Source of the DNA: Bemisia tabaci
Lineage: Eukaryota > Arthropoda > Insecta > Hemiptera > Aleyrodidae
DNA: 64,000 bases
Direction of reading: 5' to 3'
Assembly (NCBI RefSeq): GCF_918797505.1
Contig: NC_092799.1
Span: 28,520,382 to 28,584,381, forward strand
Numbering within the stretch: the stretch's first letter is position 1; every line of letters starts with the position of its first letter. Of this stretch, positions 48,787 to 59,100 are shown one piece after another. The notes beneath the pieces are model-generated. The model saw nothing but the letters and a program-made list of their open reading frames with translations, did no database searches and had not been told where the DNA came from. The translations under genes were made by a program, and so were the position numbers.

Positions 48787-48827
48787 GTGAAAATGAGACA
48801 AAGAGTCACTCTTTGTCTCATTTTCAC
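48787..48827. repeat. 41-bp perfect palindrome
   Basis: Twenty bases (gtgaaaatgagacaaagagt) face their exact complement around one central base. Confidence 0.9.
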
Positions 48828-49158
48828 CTAAGTAATTCATTTTATTTTTGTGCGTTGAAGCACGAGATTGCAATGTTGAATCCCGATGTGGATTTATACA
48901 TGAGGAAAAGTTTTGTGCTTGTGCTTGATAACCATTCCCGTTCTTGAAAATCGACCTCTTAGGGTTGATGCATAACTTAGCGCCACTTAGAGCAACCCTA
49001 AGGGGTAACACGAACCCCTTAGGGTTTAGTGGCCATACTCTTCTTATTAGAGTACTCTGTCTAGCCCCACTTCTTCATTCATAGGTAACATCCTCGGCGC
49101 TCAGTATACACAAAAAAATGTATAAAATACCGGTATTAAGTAAACAAATATTGGTTTA

Positions 49159-49159
<1 letters not shown>

Positions 49160-49203
<44 letters not shown>

Positions 49204-52200
49204 GCTTTATAACGCACTCTGGCGTTCTACGACACCCAAACGCCACATATGCCTGTCTTCCCAGAGGTTATCGGGCAACTGACACCGCAACATCTCTTCG
49301 TCAACGCCCTGCCGCCAACCCTTTACGGGACGTCCCCGTCGCCTCTTCCCAGGTGGTACCCAATCCAAAACTTGTTTGGGCAACCTCTCCTCCGACATTC
49401 TTTGCACATGTCCATACCAGCATAACTGCCTGGACATGACGTCGTGCACGATATCTTTCTCAACCTTCATCACCTGGCGAATTCTCTCATTACGGACACG
49501 GTCCCGTCTCGAAATGCCGGCAGATCGCCGCCAAAAATCCATTTCAGTTGCCCTCAACATTTCTTGCGTTCTTTTCGTCAAAGGCCACACTTCACTACCA
49601 TAGAGCACGATACTTTTAACGATGGCGTCATATATCCGGTGCTTGTTTGCCTTTGAGATGCTCTGATCCCAGAGCACCCCGTTCAGCATCGCGATGGCTC
49701 TCCTGCCCTGGATGATCCTGTCCTTAATTGCTCTATCCATCCTTCCATCCTGATCGAGCCAAACACCGAGATACTTATACTCGTCACACTCTTCGATGCG
49801 CCGTCCATCCTCAAGCTCTATGCTTTGCCGTTGATGCGCTGCTCCCACGACCAGCTTCTCTGTCTTGGACACACTAACGTCCATGCCCCATTTCCGATAT
49901 TCTTCGACCAACTTCCGCGTCATGTAATCTGCATCTTCCTCATCTTGAGCTACAACGATCTGGTCATCGGCAAAGCATAGAGTATAAAGGGTCTGCCCAT
50001 CAACGAGTGGAACGCCCATTCCCGCAACCTTATTTTTCCATTCCTTTAACACGTGCTCTAGGTAAACCTTAAATAGTGTTGGTGACAAACAACAGCCTTG
50101 TTTTAGCCCTTTTGTGACGAAAAAACCTCCGGACAACTCTCCACGACATTTAATTTTTGCTATCGTCCCGTTATAAAATGATATAATTGCCCCCACAAGT
50201 CCTTTGCTAAAACCCCTTTTTTCCAAGGCTTCCCAAAGCTTCACTAACGGCACGCTGTCATAAGCTTTCTGAAGATCCACAAACACCAAGTGCAGCTCCT
50301 GGCTGACCGCCCTTTTCTTCTCGATGACCTGGGTAATGGTGAACAAATGGTCGACGGTAGACCTACCGGCTCTAAAACCAGCCTGTTCTTCGGCTTCCTG
50401 GCCGCTCCAAACCTCTTCGACCTTTGCCTTGAGAATTTTACCGTAGACCTTGCTCAAGGTTCCTGTGACCGATATACCTCTGTAGTTGTCGCAATCTTGC
50501 TTACTACCTTTCTTATGACTGGGAGTAATCCAAGATTCCTTCCAGTCCTTTGGTATTTCGGAACCATGCAAACAGTCTTGCATGAGTTTCCTCAGATGTT
50601 CAAATAGTTTACCGGTGCCACATTTTATCAACTCCGCCGGTATACCCCCAGGTCCAGGAGCTCTGCGAGTTTTCAACTCCCTCACAGCCTTCACTACATC
50701 TTGGAGCTGGATCTCCACGTTGGAATCTTCTTTAGTGCTCATGACTCCGCCTTGAAACTCGGGTCGCCTCTCCGTTAATAAATCTTTAAAATAGTCCTCC
50801 ATCTTGTCAATTGGTATCGGAGATATGATGTCGCGCATTTTATTCCGTCGCAACCCTTTGATCACTTTCCAGCCTTCCGTACTTTTCCGGCCTCCAAGGT
50901 AGGTATTTATCTTCATACAGCTTTCTTCCCAAGCCTCATTCTTCTTCCGAGTGATTACCCGACGGACTCTTGCTTGAGCCTGTCTGTACATGATTTTATC
51001 ATCCAACTTTTGGGAAGAGAGAAACTGATGATACCTATTCCTTTTCACATTTATTTCCTCCTCTACCTCCGCATCCCACCAGTACGGTTTTCTGTTATCA
51101 TTTTTTTGATCAGAAACCCCCAGGGCCTCCGCTGCCGCCGAGTGAACGCAATTCTTAATAAATTCATACCGCTCTTCCGTACTGCCATCGCACGCATCTC
51201 CTAACTTTTCATCCAGGCGCTTTGCGTACAGAGCCTTGACACTCGGGTGCTTTAGGCTATCGATGTTATACTGAACTTGATGTACGCGTTGTCGCTCCGG
51301 TTGTTGATTGTCGCTTTGATCGTTCTGCGACACACGAGCGGGAAAGGCTACATCCGCTCTGAGGAAATAGTGGTCACTACCGCAGGAGAGTCCTCTACAT
51401 ACCCTCACCTGCTGGATCTTCAGGTTTGTTACCTGTTTAACGAGCACGTAGTCAATGATGGATCTTAAGCCGCGGGTAGGTTGGACCCAAGTATATTTGT
51501 GAATATCCTTGTGTTGGTAGAACCCGTTCAATACTTTTAATTCCCTCTGCTCGCAAACGTCGATAATGCGGCTTCCGTTGTCGTTCACCGTAACTTCACC
51601 AAACGGGCCAACGATTTTACTGTTCACCCGGGATCCCGTTCTTCCATTTAGATCTCCCAACACAAGGACTTCTCTCCCAGGTCCTACCTTCACTACCTCT
51701 TCGTCCAGTTCTTCAAAAAACTGATCCTTAAGTGCGATGGTAGCATCATCATTGACCCCGTATACCCCCAAAACAGTGACTCTGTGACCGTGCATAGTTA
51801 GGTTCATCTTAATCATGCGAGCGTTGATGGCTTCCCAGTTCTTAATATTTTTTCGAAATTTTTTGCGGATCAGAATTGCGACACCCTGTTGTGCACGCTG
51901 ATGTTTCGGCACTCCACTGTAGAATAAATCATAGTCCCCAAGGCTCTCTGATCCGTGGCCTTTTTTCTTCGTTTCCGTTATAACCGCCACGTCGATCCCG
52001 TTGTTCTTTATCTCCGATACCACTTCCGTCAGTTTCTTGGAAATGCCTTGCACATTCCAAGTACCAAAAGCGAGTGTCGTTTTCCGTAATCTAAGTCGAA
52101 GAGTCCGTTTATTTCCATGATTACCGAGGCATATGTTATTGGGTTTTTTGACATTGCACATTTTTTCCGAGGATCGGGGAGTCAGCCCGATGCCCCAACC

Positions 52201-52364
52201 CCCAACCTGGAGGACCAGGGGTTTGATTTCGGAGTTACCTCTCCTAGACAGGTTGCTTCCACCACAGCTAAGAGCCCTGTCTACCCACCCCCTTTGAGGC
52301 AGGGGCTACCAGCTGGGGTCCGCAGGATTGCTAAACCTGTGACATTACAGTCCCCCATACGGAC
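49160..52364 (-). mobile_element. Near full-length LINE (non-LTR retrotransposon)
   Basis: One intact ORF is flanked by a 5' region (about 52162-52364) and a 3' end that runs into a TA/TTTA simple repeat (about 49155-49197), typical of RTE-like elements that end in short tandem repeats rather than poly(A). The string TTTATTTATTTATA occurs at both edges (52365-52378 and within 49155-49172), a possible target-site duplication, although simple sequence makes this weak. A 3' fragment of a related copy lies at 53190-53430 in the P450 intron. Confidence 0.85.
49207..52161 (-). CDS. LINE polyprotein: apurinic-type endonuclease plus reverse transcriptase
   Basis: 984 residues, uninterrupted. An endonuclease/exonuclease/phosphatase domain covers about 30-270, with WNVQ (35-38), the ITETK glutamate (Glu63), GDLNGR (169-174), IDYVL (Asp237) and GSDH (261-264). 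A reverse transcriptase covers about 500-775, with the YRGIS start, QAGFRAGRSTVDHL, FVDLQKAYDSV (Asp629), LKQGCCLSPTLF and the catalytic FADDQ (730-734). The C-terminal part has CWYGHVQRM and a basic GKRRRGRP stretch. Known LINEs of this layout nick target DNA and prime reverse transcription at the nick. Proteins like this are often mis-annotated as craniofacial development protein 2-like. All catalytic residues I can place are present, so the copy may be young. The exact clade (RTE or Proto2-like) is unsettled. Confidence 0.93.
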   Translation of the reverse strand: MCNVKKPNNICLGNHGNKRTLRLRLRKTTLAFGTWNVQGISKKLTEVVSEIKNNGIDVAVITETKKKGHGSESLGDYDLFYSGVPKHQRAQQGVAILIRKKFRKNIKNWEAINARMIKMNLTMHGHRVTVLGVYGVNDDATIALKDQFFEELDEEVVKVGPGREVLVLGDLNGRTGSRVNSKIVGPFGEVTVNDNGSRIIDVCEQRELKVLNGFYQHKDIHKYTWVQPTRGLRSIIDYVLVKQVTNLKIQQVRVCRGLSCGSDHYFLRADVAFPARVSQNDQSDNQQPERQRVHQVQYNIDSLKHPSVKALYAKRLDEKLGDACDGSTEERYEFIKNCVHSAAAEALGVSDQKNDNRKPYWWDAEVEEEINVKRNRYHQFLSSQKLDDKIMYRQAQARVRRVITRKKNEAWEESCMKINTYLGGRKSTEGWKVIKGLRRNKMRDIISPIPIDKMEDYFKDLLTERRPEFQGGVMSTKEDSNVEIQLQDVVKAVRELKTRRAPGPGGIPAELIKCGTGKLFEHLRKLMQDCLHGSEIPKDWKESWITPSHKKGSKQDCDNYRGISVTGTLSKVYGKILKAKVEEVWSGQEAEEQAGFRAGRSTVDHLFTITQVIEKKRAVSQELHLVFVDLQKAYDSVPLVKLWEALEKRGFSKGLVGAIISFYNGTIAKIKCRGELSGGFFVTKGLKQGCCLSPTLFKVYLEHVLKEWKNKVAGMGVPLVDGQTLYTLCFADDQIVVAQDEEDADYMTRKLVEEYRKWGMDVSVSKTEKLVVGAAHQRQSIELEDGRRIEECDEYKYLGVWLDQDGRMDRAIKDRIIQGRRAIAMLNGVLWDQSISKANKHRIYDAIVKSIVLYGSEVWPLTKRTQEMLRATEMDFWRRSAGISRRDRVRNERIRQVMKVEKDIVHDVMSRQLCWYGHVQRMSEERLPKQVLDWVPPGKRRRGRPVKGWRQGVDEEMLRCQLPDNLWEDRHMWRLGVVERQSAL

Positions 52365-52529
52365 TTTATTTATTTATAACAATACATATTTATGATTATT
52401 TATAACTTTAGCTGCAGTTTTAGGCAGCGGCAATCTCACAAATGGGCAATACTGAGTTCCATCCATATAAGTGCACGTGGGACAATCAAAATTCAAAGTG
52501 ACGAACTGTCTTGCCTAATTAATCGATTA

Positions 52530-52535
52530 TTTATT
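52530..52535 (-). promoter_or_regulatory. Possible polyadenylation signal of the P450 gene
   Basis: AATAAA on the minus strand about 385 nt after the P450 stop. It would give a 3' UTR that contains the MITE at 52637-52907. No transcript evidence is available, and AATAAA is common in AT-rich DNA. Confidence 0.3.
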
Positions 52536-52636
52536 ATAGATTCGAGTGGCAGATATGCATTTTTACCAACTTGCAACAATTTCCATCGGTTTAAGAAGTC
52601 TCAAATTGCACTGGCGATAGGTTGCACTTATTCCTG

Positions 52637-52907
52637 CGGGCCGATTATTGAAACTGAGAGACAAAGCTATAGACAAAGACGACAAAAGGGATTTGGAGGG
52701 ATCCTATTGGTGGAAGCGGGTGGTGGCAATGAACACAGGAGGTAGGTAATGGACTAACTAACGGCAACCCACCGAAGACCCAACAGTTAGTCCATCATTT
52801 TCTTCCTGAGTCTACAGGAACCAAACACGTCAACCAATAGGATCGCTCCATAATCCCTACGTCTTCTTAGTCGATCGCTTTGTCTATCAGTTTCAATAAT
52901 CGGCCCG
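52637..52907. mobile_element. CGGGCCGATTATTG MITE directly after the P450 stop
   Basis: 271 bp with long imperfect inverted repeats (cgggccgattattgaaactg...) flanked by CTG on both sides. Its edge is 11 bp from the P450 TGA, so it is probably transcribed as 3' UTR. Related copies are at 25326-25599 and, as a fragment, 18082-18152. Confidence 0.75.
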
Positions 52908-52918
52908 CTGATCAGTAA

Positions 52919-53103
52919 TCAATATGCGAAGATCTCTCGGGGCACGACGTCAACGAGGACGTCATCCTTATGGACGTTGGCGAAGCTCCGAGGATGGAAA
53001 TCCGAAGCATCCATTTGCCTCGTGTGAGAGTGTGGTCTCACTTCGTACTTGTGCAGCAGAGAGCCAATCAAAGCCGACGCTATCAGGAGAGCAACGTTAC
53101 CAC
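52919..53103 (-). CDS. P450 exon 6 (residues 464-524): L-helix and C-terminus
   Basis: Acceptor tcaaacag|GTGGT restores the Gly of CxG. The exon reads GGNVALLIASALIGSLLHKYEV, with the usual L-helix pattern and LxxYEV strand, then a polar tail ending PREIFAY and TGA at 52921-52919. Intron 5 before it is 2.5 kb and full of transposon sequence, so an automatic annotation could easily miss this exon and call the gene truncated. Confidence 0.88.
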
Positions 53104-56100
53104 CTGTTTGATATTAAAACAAGAATTCACAAATCAATTTGATGCAACACTGGAAAAAAAACACACTGGATCTAGAGTCCAGAAGAGTCCTAGAGATCGA
53201 AGAAGGTCCTTGACTGGGTTCCTCCTGGAAGAAGACGCAGAGGGCGCCCAATGAAAGGGAAAGGAGAAGGAGAAAGGAAAGGAAAGGGAAGGAAAAGGAG
53301 AAAAGGAGAAGAAGGGAAGGGATTGAAGCGGAAATGTTAAGGTGCTCAATCCCCCAAGATTTGTGGTTTGAAAGAGAGCAGTGGAGGTTAGGAGTCGTAG
53401 AGCGCGAGGGAGTGCTGTAAAGCGACTTATACAGGGTGTCCCAAAAGTCCCTTCCACCCCCTCTAAAATTTTACCTAATTAATATTTTGAAACGAAACTT
53501 TGGGGATGTTCATCGATCAATGTTAGCTACTTTTGGGGCCCCCCAAAATTTTCGGGCCCCCCCGTGGGGAGGGGCTGCGGACCCCAACTTTTTTTTTTCA
53601 AATAGCAACCCCTATCTTGTGATACCTCATTCGAAAGAGCATAAAAAACTAAGAATTTTGGCGCAAACCGCAGATCAATATCTTAATTTTTGACCGAGTT
53701 ATGATAGGTCAAAGGTCAAATTTGACCTATTTTCAAAAAATCATAACTCCGGTTCAAATTATCGTAATGAAAAAAATAAAACGGGAAAATTTACCAAATT
53801 GTAAGCACTTTTAAGTAAAAATCACAAACATTACTTCAAACTAATTTTAAGGGGGGTTTCGGACCCCCAAAGACGTCAATTCAAAGGTCATTCAATTTTC
53901 CCGCGAAATAAGCCAATTTCCCCCAGATTTGCCTCCACATTAGTTCAGTAAGGTCAAAATCAGTTCAATATTACGTTGGCAAGTCCCCAAATTTCGGGAA
54001 AAGTTAAAAAAAAAACGAAACTTAAGGTGATTAAATTTGACCGTTTAATTTTTATTTTTTAAACTTTTCCCGAAATTTGGGGACTTGCCAACGTAATATT
54101 GAACTGATTTTGACCTTACTGAACTAATGTGGAGGCAAATCTGGGGGAAATTGACTTATTTCGCGGGAAAATTGAATGACCTTTGAATTGACGTCTTTGG
54201 GGGTCCGAAACCCCCCTTAAAATTAGTTTGAAGTAATGTTTATGATTTTTACTTAAAAGCGCTTACAATTTGGTAAATTTTCCCGCTTTATTTTTTTCAT
54301 TACGATAATTTGAACCGGAGTTATGATTTTTTGAAAATAGGTCAAATTTGACCTTTGACCTATCATAACTCGGTCAAAAATTAAGATATTGATCTGCGGT
54401 TTGCGCCAAAATTCTTAGTTTTTTATGCTCTTTCGAATGAGGTATCACAAGATAGGGGTTGCTATTTGAAAAAAAAAAGTTGGGGTCCGCAGCCCCTCCC
54501 CACGGGGGGGCCCGAAAATTTTGGGGGGCCCCAAAAGTAGCTAACATTGATCGATGAACATCCCCAAAGTTTCGTTTCAAAATATTAATTAGGTAAAATT
54601 TTAGAAGGGGTGGAAGGGACTTTTGGGACACCCTGTATGTATGTATGTATCTAGAGTCCAGACTCTTAAAAACATCGACAAGAAAAAATACTCTTGATTC
54701 GATCAGATTTAAGCTTAAATCAAGAACCAAGCCTCTTAATTTGAGCGGATCTCCTTTTGATTTCAGCTTAAATCTGATTGTATCAAGAGTATTTTTTCTT
54801 GTCAATGTTTTCATGAGTCTGGACTCTAGATCCAATGTTTTTTTTTTCCCAGTGAATAATATACTTGATTGAATGGAACGAAGGAAACGAGACATGTACC
54901 TTCACCAAGAGACTTGAAAAACCATCCAAATGTAATCGTTCGGGTTTCCTAACAAATAAAAAGCTTTAAAAAAAAGAATCATCACCTAACGTTCATAAGG
55001 AGACCATAGATGTGGTTTTCCATGCACATTTTGAATGAAATTGAACTGATAGATTTTAATCTATGGCTGTACACAGATTTGGGGGACGCCGGACGGACGG
55101 ACACAAATTTTCAAATATGATTATATTGACTCCATGGACATTAAAACGCCTAGAAATGATGAAATTTCCATATTTATTTCTTAGACGATGCCAATACTTC
55201 CTCCACCCGCGAGGGGATGCGAGATATGCGCCATTGGGTGTTGCTAAGATCCATACAGAAAAAAAGGAGGTGTTTGCATTTCGGGCATCTTGGAATTCTT
55301 TTGATGACGTAGGTCGGTACCGCGACTTTTATCACCGATTTTCTTGGAAATGGTGTAGTTTATGGAAAAAATGCATTCTATTTAAAATGTTTGAAATTAT
55401 ATCATGAGTTGATTTAAGCAAAAACATCGGACGTTATGGTCCGTTTTTCATACTTCGGATTCCGGATTTTGCTGACGAGGTTGTACCGACCTACGTCACA
55501 GGGTACACAATCCTCGAGATGCAAACACCTCCTTTTTTTTCTCTATGGCTAAGATCTATCAAGCTGAAATGCTGCATTATGTATTGTCAGCCGAATGAAC
55601 CTCGATGATCTTACCTGGACATTTTCGGGGTCCTTTACCGAAGGTGAGAAAAGCATCCACTGATTTACTGTCTCTGCTTTTCGGGCTGAAGCGGTCCGGG
55701 TCGAACACATCCGGGTTCTCGAAGCATTCCGGATCTCGGTGGATGGAGTAAGGGTCGACGATAATAAGCTCGCCTTTCTTGAAAGAGTAGTTGGTGCCGG
55801 CCGGCGTGAAGTCCTCCGTACACACTCGCGATATTACTGGGATACTCGGGTACAGACGTGACGATTCTGAGATCGCACAAATTTGAAATTAGTAAAAAAA
55901 GGAAGAAATAGACTAATGAAGACGTCGCATGAGTGAGGAATTTGCGATTTGACTGTTGAATTTTATGTAAAAGTTCGCGAGAAACACGATGGTGCCACTG
56001 GTTGTCTCTGAAATCAACTTCCAAGCTCAAAAAAAGCTCACAAATTGAGGCCAAAATGGAGGCGATATCCCACGCTATCCTGAGAGTCCACCTCTACATC

Positions 56101-59100
56101 AAAACAAACTCTCCATGCAAAGATAGGGAGCAAATACATTGACAGAGCTGCCACTTTATTTGGGGACTCCAAATCTGGAAACACGGCATCACTGCTAATG
56201 TATTTGCTCCCTAATCTTTGCATGGAGACTTTGTGTTGATGTAGAAGTGGACTCTCAGGATAGCGTGGGATATCCTCTCCATTTTGACCTCAACTTGAGA
56301 GCTTTTTTTGAGCTTGAGAGATGATTTCAGAGAAAACCAGTGGCACTATTGTGTTTCTCGCAAACTTTTACATAAGAATCAACAGTCAAATCGCAAATTC
56401 CTCACACATGCGACATCTCCATTATGAGTTTGGAAGAAATCGTGATGTAATCCCCCCAAACTTTTGAAGGAAACTGAGAGAAAACCCTTAACGTAACTTG
56501 TTTCTCAACTCTTTACTTAACTCGTTACTTTTCCTAACTTTGAAGTTATGCATAGTGTTTGATGCAATGCGTGAAGTATTCATGCAGTCTTGTAGGCGCT
56601 ATATGTGTTACATGCCGACCGCTACGCCGATGGCTTCTCCTTTTCATCTCAAGTCCTCGTCATCATTGCCCTCTGCGCCGCGCCGTTCCAGGCCAAATTG
56701 CGTGTTTGGTTTCTCGCTTAACTCGACTAATTAAAAGTGCTGTCTCTTGCATCACCGAAAGGCGACAAAATTAGAACCTCACTACACTCTCTGGAAATGA
56801 GAAATTTGTCGCCTTTTCTCGTTTGTAATTTTTTTTCTGAATACAATTTTTTTCATACCTACATTTAAAAAATTGCAAAATTTACCGCCCCCTTTTGCCG
56901 CCATGGGCCGCGGCCCATGTGGCTACCCCATAAATCCGACCCTGACTACGAGGAAACGATTATTAAGTTTTGGACTCACCGTGTAGACACTGGTTGAGGA
57001 AGTGAAGATCGCGAACAACCTCGTATGTGAATTCTGTAGTGTTGTGTTTTTCCATGACCTCCTCCACTTCTCGTCTTATTCGCTCCTGATATTCCGGGTT
57101 GAGGGACAAAAGGTGGATGGTAAAACTCACCATAATGTCGACTATTGCAACACTGATTTTACCTCCCAGCAGAAAAGACAAACCGAGACTGAGCATTTCA
57201 TTTGTGACGTCCGTCTCTATAAATTTTAAAAACAATAATTACTAAAAACGTTTCTTTAAGTGTTTATTTTACTTGTACATGATCAATTTTTAATCATTGT
57301 TACATCTAAATGAATCACATTGTATATAGTACCTATATATATTGTAAATAGTTAGGGATGGTCTCCTGACCGACCCACCCACTGAATATTGTATAATAAT
57401 AATTATAACTAGCACAATTAGGATTAATACTTTTGTAGTCGCCTATTTTATCAATAAAGAAAGAAAAAAAAATAAATAAATTTTAAATACTTGGTCTTGG
57501 AATTCATGTGTTTGAAGAGGAAGCTAGGAAACAATTTAGTAGAAAGCCCATTTCCTCAGTCTCTTAAAATGTTAGCAAATTTCGTTGCTATCTCTTACAA
57601 AATTACAGATTTTTACACGGTTAAAAGGGCTTCTTGCAAACTAGAAAAGCATCCAGTATTTCGTAGAAACTTCCAAGTGACAGCGCGCGTAAATCACATC
57701 GAGCGCAACAGGTATGCCTTGAATCTACTTTTTAAAGCACAATTTGCCTGATGCCTTTTGTGAATTTTTGAATTTATCGCGTCCTTGGACTTTTTTTTAT
57801 AATCAAAAGCAAAATAATTTTTGCGTAGAGAAAAATGTAAGTGGGAATCAAACCTGAATGAGAAAATATCTCGCATATTTTGCGAACTTTCAAAACTTAA
57901 AGATCCCACAGGTTTAGACAGGGCAGATGTTCTCGCAAGTTGTTTTCTGCAACGATTATAGATAACTGGCTTCTAGCCGCTGTAAATTAAGTGAAAAGAC
58001 GTGATGGACTATGCTGATTAAGTATGCGTTTAAAGACGGATTTCAAATCCTTCTGATGCACTCAGCAAAGTGTGTTTGTTCGATTTTACCTAACAAACGG
58101 TGAAATAGACTCGTTTTAAATTATTCTCGTTTCTTTCCGAATACTTATCGTACCGTATTTGTCCTCAGAGCCTCAAAGATATTTTATTGCGAACCTCAGT
58201 AGCTCAAAATGTCTGTAACCTTAGAACAACATCCAGACTTAGCTGATTTTTCGTTTTACGTCATTCTTGAGCTGAAAAAGTTCGACAATAATTGCACGTT
58301 TCCAAACCTGAATCCAGTTTTCCATCTTGGTCTTGTTCTTTGAGCTTGATGAGGAGATCGATGAGGTCATTTCTTTGGGCACCAGTCTGATTTCTCTGCT
58401 TTATCTGCCTCTGTAGCAAACTCCTCATAGACTCAATGTGCTTTTGAGTAATAAACTTCAACGACTCCAAAGTTGGTATTCCTTGGAGGTGCATCTGGGA
58501 AAATACGGCCAGCAGTCTGCCCCACCCTGGCTCAACCAAACTTTTGAGGAATTTACGAAATTCTCCTTCCTCTACATACGAGTTGTCGTCCAAAGCAAGA
58601 AAGCTGTTGGAAATGATGTCTTGGAAAAAGATCCCTGCCACCTGAAAATAATGAGAGCAGGGTCTTGTGTATAGTTCTCTCAGGAAAAATTATTACTATG
58701 CTCTACAAAAAGCTAATACATACATTTTTGCGAGATGAGCCAGTTAAGTTCGAAATAAAGAAACTATTGAATTGTGATAATGCAAACCTCTTTGATGTTG
58801 ATAGGCTTTCCTTGGAGGCGTGTTTCCTCAACATGGGTCCACGTAAGAGTGATCTGGTTCTTGATATCGGCGAATCTCTCACCGCTGAACCTCGTTGTCA
58901 CGAACATAGGCGAGAGCGCATTTCGTTGGGCTTTCCAGACGTTTTTGTCAGGAGATTGGCTCAACGTGTGGGGTGTGATCGTATCGTTGTGGGATACCGC
59001 AAACCCCGTTTTGAACGCTTCGTCGAAGTTTTTCGCAAATATCTGAAAAATAATACTGATGAAAAAAATTCTCAATTTCTCGGAGAAAACTGTCATAAAG

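Larger units (their letters stand above)
53148..54854. mobile_element. CACTGG hairpin MITE split by later insertions (P450 intron 5)
   Basis: The left terminus CACTGGAAAAAAAA starts at 53148 after AA. The right terminus ends CCCAGTG at 54854 before AA. These are the two ends of one copy of the CACTGG family, with a 2-bp AA duplication. The LINE fragment and the foldback lie between them. The stretch tctagagtccaga occurs on both sides of the insert. Confidence 0.7.

Noticed and set aside
53432..53447. Reading the foldback as a Tc1/mariner transposon
   Set aside because: TA duplication fits, but no transposase or DDE motif is present; left as a non-autonomous foldback.
53436..54895. Two open frames with the same protein, MSQKSLPPPLKFYLIN, on opposite strands
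   Set aside because: They are mirror images in the arms of the 53432-54635 foldback; the repeat is non-coding.
55615..55866. P450 as a pseudogene ending after the haem loop
   Set aside because: The ORF runs past the exon into intron sequence, but a consensus GTAAGA donor and the matching exon at 53103-52919 complete the protein.
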